This document shows, piece by piece, positions 6,512 through 10,707 of a DNA stretch of 10,707 nt. The notes below the pieces were generated by a model. That model was given only the letters and a program-made list of their open reading frames with translations. It had not been told where the DNA came from and made no database searches. A program made the translations under genes and the position numbers. This DNA is from Nitrospirota bacterium (GTDB lineage: Bacteria > Nitrospirota > UBA9217): contig DAIDTZ010000219.1 of NCBI GenBank assembly GCA_027456925.1, positions 1 through 10,707 on the forward strand, given 5' to 3'. How positions within the stretch are numbered: position 1 is the first letter of the stretch; the number at the start of each line of letters is the position of its first letter.

Positions 6512-6694
6512 TTATTCCATGGCTATTGCCGACACCGGGCAACTGTCCACTGCCTGCTGGCAGTCACAGGTATCGCAGCCGTTCGGGTTTACGACCCAGG
6601 CCTTATCATCCCTCAGTTCGAACACCTTGGGGCAGAGTTCGGTGCAAAGTCCGCAACCGATGCAAAGATCCATATCAACTTTCGGCGTAGCCAT
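6512..6694 (-). CDS. Small 4Fe-4S ferredoxin with eight cysteines
   Basis: This 60-residue soluble electron carrier has cysteines at 11, 14, 17, 21, 40, 43, 45 and 52. The first motif is classical, C-x2-C-x2-C-x3-C-P (CIGCGLCTELCP). The second half has C-x2-C-x-C-x6-C-P (CDTCDC to SCPVSAI), unlike the standard second motif of clostridial 2[4Fe-4S] ferredoxins. It may bind one cluster through C11, C14, C17 and C52 with the other cysteines in a disulfide or a second cluster; the sequence does not decide this. AAAGGGG lies about 6 bases before the ATG. It is a single-gene unit with its own promoter and a strong terminator, unrelated in function to the glycan genes. Such ferredoxins are typical of anaerobes. 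Confidence 0.93.
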   Translation of the reverse strand: MATPKVDMDLCIGCGLCTELCPKVFELRDDKAWVVNPNGCDTCDCQQAVDSCPVSAIAME

Positions 6695-6726
6695 AATGAC
6701 CCCTTTCTTGTCGCGCGTATTGTTGG

Positions 6727-6755
6727 AATATAACTGAAAACCACCGGGCTTTCAA
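6727..6755 (-). promoter_or_regulatory. Sigma70 promoter of the ferredoxin gene
   Basis: On the minus strand TTGAAA (6750-6755), a 17-base spacer and TATATT (6727-6732) form a near-consensus promoter. Transcription would begin about 25 bases before the ferredoxin ATG at 6694. Confidence 0.65.
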
Positions 6756-6765
6756 TCTATCATAT

Positions 6766-6789
6766 CATGGCTTGCCAACGGCAACCATG
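6766..6789. repeat. Imperfect inverted repeat upstream of the ferredoxin promoter
   Basis: CATGG-C-TTGCC (6766-6776) pairs with GGCAACCATG (6780-6789) over 10 bp with one bulged C and a 3-base loop AAC. It lies 11 bases upstream of the ferredoxin -35, where an activator site would be expected. A chance repeat cannot be excluded. Confidence 0.35.
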
Positions 6790-6875
6790 ATGTACGTCAT
6801 ATTTAACTGGCTCGATATGCTCCCGCCGGAATACTCAAGCCCTTCCCAACCTCATCTTCCGGGCATTATCTTACA

Positions 6876-6892
6876 TTGTCCGGGTTGGACAA
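6876..6892. repeat. Short palindrome TTGTCC-N5-GGACAA
   Basis: Perfect 6-bp arms around GGGTT, in the middle of the divergent region and 64 bases before the DUF3108 -35. It could be a regulator site; support is weak. Confidence 0.3.
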
Positions 6893-6955
6893 AGTGGTCC
6901 TCTGAACAGGTGAGCCGCTGTCACCGACGCTGTACGAGACAATATAATAAAAGTC

Positions 6956-6984
6956 TTTACAAATGAACGGCTTTCAAATATTAT
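6956..6984 (+). promoter_or_regulatory. Sigma70 promoter for the DUF3108-heptose kinase unit
   Basis: TTTACA (6956-6961), a 17-base spacer and TATTAT (6979-6984). Transcription would begin near 6991, 44 bases before the ATG at 7035. Confidence 0.6.
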
Positions 6985-7034
6985 AACGCAGTCTGCGCCG
7001 CTTTTTCCAGGGCCATGGACAGGATTGGGAATAT

Positions 7035-7829
7035 ATGAGACGAGGAATGCTGCTCTGTTACGCCTTGCTGCTCATGGCCGGCGTCGTAGCTGCGGAACCC
7101 GGCCGGCCAACAGCACAAGAGGATAGAAAGACCGTAAACCATGCCTTCGCGCCTTGAGAAAAACTGACCTACAGCATCAGTTGGTCCACCGTCATCGAAG
7201 CAGGGATTGCCGTCATGGAGGTCCAGCAGGGAAAGACGATAAACGGCAGGCCTACCTACAACCTTTTCTCGAACACGAGGTCCGTCGGCGTCGTGGACCT
7301 GTTTTTCCCCGTAAAGGACTCGGTTGAAAGTATCGTTGACGCCGACGATCTTTACAGCCTTTCATTCCATTTGCGCGAGAGCCACGGGAAAAAACAGCGT
7401 CAGCGGAACATGACCTACGACCGCGCCAGCGGCACGGTCCAGGTGGACGTCAATAACGGCGCCCCGGAAACGCACTGTGTGCCCGACCGTATTCAAGACG
7501 CGCTTTCATCGCTCTATTACCTCCGCACGCGCCAGGATTTCATCAATGGGAAGACGATTGTGGAGAATGTGCACGACGGCGACAAAACCTGGGCCGTCGA
7601 GGTCCACGTCATGGGCAAGGAACTGATCAAAACCCCGGCCGGCACGTTCGACACGATCAAGGTCAAGACCTATCCGAAATACGAAGGGGTGTTCATGCAC
7701 AAGGGGGAGATCTATATTTGGCTGACCGATGACGCCCGAAAAATTCCCGTGCTCATGAAGAGCGAGATTTCCATCGGGTCCATCGTTGCCACGCTCATCA
7801 ATATGCAAGGAGGAAACAGCAATCCATGA
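7035..7829 (+). CDS. DUF3108 envelope protein, frame interrupted by TGA at codon 41
   Basis: DUF3108 proteins are exported proteins of unknown biochemical role in Gram-negative bacteria. From the ATG at 7035 (AGGATTGGGA upstream, promoter at 6956-6984) a good signal peptide is read (MRRG, hydrophobic core, VVAA/EP). The sequence then reaches HAFAP, a TGA stop at 7155-7157, and continues in the same frame with EKLTYSISWS through the whole domain to the stop at 7827. In this family the interrupted segment normally reads P-x-x-G-E-K-L-x-Y, so TGA stands exactly where GGA (Gly) is expected: one base change. The first start after the stop is the ATG at 7215, which gives 204 residues with neither signal peptide nor the first strand. 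The domain shows TPAGTFDTIKVKTYPKYEG and IWLTDDARKIPVLMKSE, typical of DUF3108. It is probably a fresh pseudogene, a sequencing error or a readthrough case. Its end overlaps the next gene by ATGA. Confidence 0.8.
7162..7182 (+). other. Hairpin just downstream of the in-frame TGA
   Basis: AACTGA (7162-7167) and TCAGTT (7177-7182) form a perfect 6-bp stem with a 9-base loop, starting 4 bases after the TGA at 7155-7157. The loop lacks the features of a selenocysteine insertion element. It may be chance. Confidence 0.3.
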
Positions 7830-8824
7830 TTTCGAAAAAGGAGTGCAAGCGGTTCAATTCTTACATTTACCGTTTCACGTCTGCCCGGATTCTTGTCGTC
7901 GGAGACATCGTACTCGCCCATTACATCTGGGGAAAGGTCTCCCGCATATCGCCGGAAGCGCCGGTCCCCGTGGTGAACGTCACGAAGGAAAACCTGCTGC
8001 TCGGCGGAGCGACGAATGTTGTACAGAACATCCATGCGCTCGGCGGAAAGGTCAGCGTCTGCGGAGTGATCGGCGCCGATGAAGCGGGGAAACGGCTCAC
8101 CCATCTGCTGCATGCCCAAAAAATTTCGACCGACGGCCTGATTACCGAGCCCGGCAGGCCGACGACGATCAAGACCCGCATCATCGCGCACAGCCAGCAG
8201 GTCGTCCGGTTCGACCGCGAGACCAAGGACCGGATCGGGAAGGAAACGCACCAACAGCTCTTCGAGTTCGTCAAACGACGGATTGCGGAGGGGCTCGACG
8301 GCATCGTGCTGTCCGATTACTGCAAGGGCGTCGTGACCAAAGAACTTGTAAAGGACATCGTCCGGCTGGCCAAAAAGAACAACGTGATCGTATCCGTGGA
8401 CCCCAAAGTGAGCCATTTCAGCATGTACAGCGGGGCCACCATTCTTACCCCGAATGCCAACGAAGCCGCGATCGGGTCCAAGATCGAGATCCAGGACGAG
8501 CAGTCGCTCCTTCGCGCCGGCGCGCTCCTGCTCAAGAATTTAAAGTGCGCCGCGGTGCTGATCACCCGCGGAGAGCAAGGCATGAGCCTTTTCGAGCAAG
8601 GCGGCAAAGTGACCCATATCCCCACCGTCGCACGTGAGGTTTACGATGTGACGGGCGCAGGGGACACGGTCATCAGCGCCCTGACGCTTGCCATGGCCGC
8701 CGGGGCCAGCATGCTCGATGCCGCAAAAATTTCTAACTATGCGGCAGGGATCGTGGTCGGAGTCATCGGCACTGCCACGGTGAAACCCGAAGAATTAAAA
8801 CAACGGATTGTACAGAGTATTTAG
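7826..8824 (+). CDS. rfaE1: D-glycero-beta-D-manno-heptose-7-phosphate kinase (HldE kinase domain, RfaE1)
   Basis: This cytoplasmic PfkB/ribokinase-family enzyme phosphorylates heptose-7-phosphate at C1 on the route to ADP-heptose for the LPS core. Its 332 residues match the kinase half of E. coli HldE; the nucleotidyltransferase half is absent, so a separate RfaE2 is expected elsewhere. Signature segments are SRISPEAPVPVVNV (from about 38), GGATNVVQNIHALGG, LSDYCKGVVT, VDPK, LTPNANEA, ITRGEQGMSLF and VYDVTGAGDT with catalytic D280. One departure is visible: the first motif reads GDIVLAHYIWG, with Ala31 where the E. coli protein (GDVMLDRYWYG) has Asp. The ATG overlaps the stop of the DUF3108 gene (ATGA), and AAGGAGGA at 7807-7814 lies inside that gene, so translation may be coupled. 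Confidence 0.93.
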   Translation: MISKKECKRFNSYIYRFTSARILVVGDIVLAHYIWGKVSRISPEAPVPVVNVTKENLLLGGATNVVQNIHALGGKVSVCGVIGADEAGKRLTHLLHAQKISTDGLITEPGRPTTIKTRIIAHSQQVVRFDRETKDRIGKETHQQLFEFVKRRIAEGLDGIVLSDYCKGVVTKELVKDIVRLAKKNNVIVSVDPKVSHFSMYSGATILTPNANEAAIGSKIEIQDEQSLLRAGALLLKNLKCAAVLITRGEQGMSLFEQGGKVTHIPTVAREVYDVTGAGDTVISALTLAMAAGASMLDAAKISNYAAGIVVGVIGTATVKPEELKQRIVQSI

Positions 8825-8844
8825 CACGGCAGATCAACATCCGT

Positions 8845-8872
8845 TTGCACCATCGACGTTTTTCACTATTAC
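8845..8872 (+). promoter_or_regulatory. Weak sigma70 promoter candidate before rmlA
   Basis: TTGCAC (8845-8850), 16 bases, TATTAC (8867-8872) lie in the 93-base gap between rfaE1 and rmlA. The match is moderate; read-through from the upstream promoter may suffice. Confidence 0.3.
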
Positions 8873-8917
8873 TTTAAAATCGGTATTCGACATTCCTGAT
8901 AAGTTAAGGAGAGGCGC

Positions 8918-9811
8918 ATGAAAGGCATTATCCTGGCCGGCGGCAGCGGAACGCGGCTTTACCCCATTACCCGGGGCGTATGCAAACAGCTGCTGCCGAT
9001 CTACGACAAGCCGATGATCTATTATCCCTTGTCGGTGCTTATGCTCTCCGGCATCAGGGACATCCTTATCATATCAACGCCGGCCGACCTGCCGCGCTTT
9101 CGAGACATCTTTGGCGCCGGCAGTGATCTCGGGCTCCGTTTTTCCTATAAGGAACAGCAGAAGCCGAACGGTCTTGCCGAAGCGTTTCTTATCGGCGCCG
9201 ACTTCATCGGCAAGGACACGGTTTGTCTTGTCCTGGGAGACAACATCTTCTTCGGCCAGGGCCTTACCGAGCTCCTGAACAAGGCCGTTCGCGATGTGTC
9301 GACAGCAGGGGGCGCTACGGTCTTCGGCTATTACGTGAACGACCCCGAGCGGTATGGCATCGTGGAATTCGATAAAGACGGCACCGTGCTGTCTGTTGAG
9401 GAAAAGCCGAGGCATCCGAAATCCAAATATGCCGTGACCGGTCTCTACTTTTATGATAACGACGTAGTCAACATAGCGAAAGGCATCAAACCGTCTCACC
9501 GCGGCGAGCTCGAAATTACCGATGTGAACAGGGAATATCTCGTCAGGAAGCAGCTTCGCGTGGAACTGATGGGCAGGGGATACGCCTGGCTTGATACGGG
9601 CACCCACGAGAGCCTGCTCGAAGCCGGGGAATTCATCGCCACCATAGAGAAGCGGCAGGGCCTTAAGATGGCCTGTATCGAGGAGATCGCCTACAAGCTT
9701 GGGTACATCGACAGGAAAAAACTGCTGAAAGCTGCCGAAAGCCACAACAAGAATGCCTACGGAGCTTATCTCAGGATGGTTGCCGACCAGGAGGTGCCCC
9801 ATGCCCTTTGA
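8918..9811 (+). CDS. rmlA: Glucose-1-phosphate thymidylyltransferase
   Basis: This enzyme makes dTDP-glucose from dTTP and glucose-1-phosphate, the first step to dTDP-L-rhamnose, in the cytoplasm. The 297-residue protein is close to E. coli RmlA in length and along its whole course. The nucleotide loop LAGGSGTRLYP lies at 6-16, followed by KQLLPIYDKPMIYYPL (23-38), the metal-binding LGDN with D108, NDPERYGIVEFD, EEKP, VTGLYFYDNDVV, RGELEITDVN and GYAWLDTGTHESLLEA (W224, D226). AAGGAGAGG at 8906-8914 supports the start. It overlaps rmlC by 11 bases, so translation is probably coupled. All motifs look intact. Confidence 0.97.
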   Translation: MKGIILAGGSGTRLYPITRGVCKQLLPIYDKPMIYYPLSVLMLSGIRDILIISTPADLPRFRDIFGAGSDLGLRFSYKEQQKPNGLAEAFLIGADFIGKDTVCLVLGDNIFFGQGLTELLNKAVRDVSTAGGATVFGYYVNDPERYGIVEFDKDGTVLSVEEKPRHPKSKYAVTGLYFYDNDVVNIAKGIKPSHRGELEITDVNREYLVRKQLRVELMGRGYAWLDTGTHESLLEAGEFIATIEKRQGLKMACIEEIAYKLGYIDRKKLLKAAESHNKNAYGAYLRMVADQEVPHAL

Positions 9812-10367
9812 GTTCAAGAAACTCGAACTGCCGGGACCCCTGTTGATTTGTCCGAAAGTATTCGACGACGGCCGCGGTTTTTTCCTCGAGCTCTACAAGC
9901 ATTCGGAATTCGCAGGCGCCGGCATCACGGAGCATCTTGTCCAGGACAACTACTCCAAGTCCGCGCAGGGAGTGCTCCGGGGACTTCATTTTCAGAAAAC
10001 TCCGAAGGTCCAGGGCAAACTGGTCATGTGCATGCAAGGCAGGATTTACGACGTTGCCGTGGACATCCGCAAAGGCTCGCCGCACTACGGAAAGTGGATC
10101 GGCGCTGAACTGACCTCGGAGAACCGGTTTCAGCTCTACGTGCCGCCGGGGTTTGCGCACGGGTTCCAGGTCTTGAGCGAGACGGCTGAAGTGATGTACA
10201 AATGCACGGACGAGTATTCCCCGCAGGATGAACGGGGGATCATCTGGAACGACCCGGACCTTGGGATCCTGTGGCCGATCCCGGCCCCGATTCTTTCAAC
10301 AAAGGACAAAGTAAATCCGCGACTTCGGGATATTGATAATAATTTTTTCTACTCCGGCACATTATGA
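9801..10367 (+). CDS. rmlC: dTDP-4-dehydrorhamnose 3,5-epimerase
   Basis: This cupin-fold enzyme epimerises dTDP-4-keto-6-deoxyglucose at C3 and C5, the third step to dTDP-L-rhamnose. The ATG at 9801 follows GGAGGTG at 9790-9796 inside the end of rmlA; an in-frame ATG at 9753 would add 16 unrelated residues and is rejected. The 188 residues carry RGLHFQ with R60 and catalytic base H63, K73 in QGKLV, D84 in IYDVAVDIR, H120 in PPGFAHGF, and the general acid Y133 in YKCTDEY. WNDPDLGILWP lies near the C-terminus. Length and motifs match the family. The stop overlaps the rmlD start by ATGA. Confidence 0.97.
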   Translation: MPFEFKKLELPGPLLICPKVFDDGRGFFLELYKHSEFAGAGITEHLVQDNYSKSAQGVLRGLHFQKTPKVQGKLVMCMQGRIYDVAVDIRKGSPHYGKWIGAELTSENRFQLYVPPGFAHGFQVLSETAEVMYKCTDEYSPQDERGIIWNDPDLGILWPIPAPILSTKDKVNPRLRDIDNNFFYSGTL

Positions 10368-10707
10368 AATATCTGATCACAGGGAAAAACGGCCAGCTCG
10401 CACGGGAATTCATCGGGAGATTTGAAGCTCAATCGATCGATTTCATCGCGCCCGACGAAGCACATCTCGACATTACGGACTCTGCAAAAGTCGTTGCCGC
10501 CGTTTCCGTTTACAAGCCTGACGTCATCATCAATTGCGCTGCCTACAATCTGGTGGACAAGGCGGAACAGGACAACCGGCTGGCGTTTGCGGTAAATGAA
10601 GCAGGCCCCAAAAACCTGGCCCGGGCCGCGGAAGCGCAGAAGGCGGTCCTCGTGCATTTCGGCTCTGACTACGTTTTCGACGGGCTTAAGGAAAGCGGTT
10701 TATATAC
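10364..10707 (+). CDS. rmlD: dTDP-4-dehydrorhamnose reductase, N-terminal part (runs off the window)
   Basis: This short-chain dehydrogenase/reductase reduces dTDP-4-keto-rhamnose to dTDP-L-rhamnose. The frame is open to the window end for 114 complete codons. It begins MKYLITGKNGQLAREF, the Rossmann nucleotide-binding turn G7-x2-G10-QL-A13 (the family more often has a third Gly here). It continues with LDITD, PDVIINCAAYNLVDKAEQD, AFAVNEAGPKNLA and HFGSDYVFDG, all characteristic of RmlD. The catalytic YxxxK lies beyond the window. It overlaps the rmlC stop by 4 bases, so rmlA-rmlC-rmlD form one operon. rmlB is missing from this order and may follow or lie elsewhere. Confidence 0.95.
   Translation, partial: MKYLITGKNGQLAREFIGRFEAQSIDFIAPDEAHLDITDSAKVVAAVSVYKPDVIINCAAYNLVDKAEQDNRLAFAVNEAGPKNLARAAEAQKAVLVHFGSDYVFDGLKESGLY

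Larger units (their letters stand above)
6695..7034. other. Divergent intergenic region between ferredoxin and DUF3108 genes
   Basis: This stretch of 340 bases holds the ferredoxin promoter (minus), an imperfect hairpin at 6766-6789, a short palindrome at 6876-6892 and the DUF3108 promoter (plus). I see no credible gene: an open stretch at 6772-6966 reads as low-quality protein without a ribosome site. Confidence 0.6.

Noticed and set aside
6772..6966. Small open frame in the divergent intergenic region
   Set aside because: It has no ribosome site, its composition is unlike a protein, and it lies over two palindromes and a promoter region.
7155..7157. TGA decoded as glycine through an alternative genetic code (as in Gracilibacteria/SR1)
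   Set aside because: The phosphatase, DUF3108, rmlA and rmlC genes all end in TGA at sensible places, some in ATGA overlaps with the next gene, so TGA is a stop here.
7155..7182. TGA as selenocysteine
   Set aside because: The family position is glycine, no redox motif surrounds it, and the downstream hairpin loop lacks the expected GU-containing apex.
7712..8416. Minus-strand open frame of 234 codons opposite the heptose kinase, and one of 247 codons at 9074-9817 opposite rmlA
   Set aside because: The plus-strand genes are clear family members; the opposite frames read as compositionally biased protein without ribosome sites.

Overview
The window looks like chromosomal DNA of a Gram-negative bacterium. 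Signs are two secreted beta-barrel-like proteins, a Wza-type outer-membrane export lipoprotein, and genes for heptose and rhamnose precursors of surface glycans. The small low-potential ferredoxin, the DUF3108 protein and a free-standing heptose kinase would suit an anaerobe of the Desulfobacterota/Geobacter or Nitrospirota type. That placement is inference; no marker gene fixes it.

Layout. (1) 1-1457: a probable promoter and two adjacent genes for small exported beta-barrel-like proteins that I cannot name. (2) 1459-6008: a surface-polysaccharide export and control module. It starts with a promoter overlapped by a perfect 20-bp palindrome, then a Wza-like lipoprotein, a Wzc-like tyrosine autokinase/copolymerase and a CpsB/YwqE-type PHP phosphatase that would oppose the kinase. 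The gap between the first two holds a palindrome and degenerate 7-bp repeats. (3) 6004-6755: a possible helix-turn-helix gene remnant, then two minus-strand units, tRNA-Leu(UAA) and an eight-cysteine ferredoxin, each with its own good promoter; the ferredoxin also has a clear terminator. (4) 6956-8824: a promoter, a DUF3108 envelope-protein gene whose frame is broken by a TGA where the family normally has glycine, and, overlapping it by ATGA, a heptose-7-phosphate kinase. (5) 8918-10707: rmlA, rmlC and the first part of rmlD, overlapping and co-oriented, for dTDP-L-rhamnose; rmlB is not in view.

Together the genes describe an envelope-glycan locus: precursor supply on the right, export and phosphorylation-based length control on the left, and two possible outer-membrane accessory proteins upstream. 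No flippase, polymerase or glycosyltransferase lies in the window. I do not see a clearly new system. The most useful leads are the in-frame TGA in the DUF3108 gene, the palindromic operator candidate, the shortened phosphatase with an insert, and the unnamed barrel pair.
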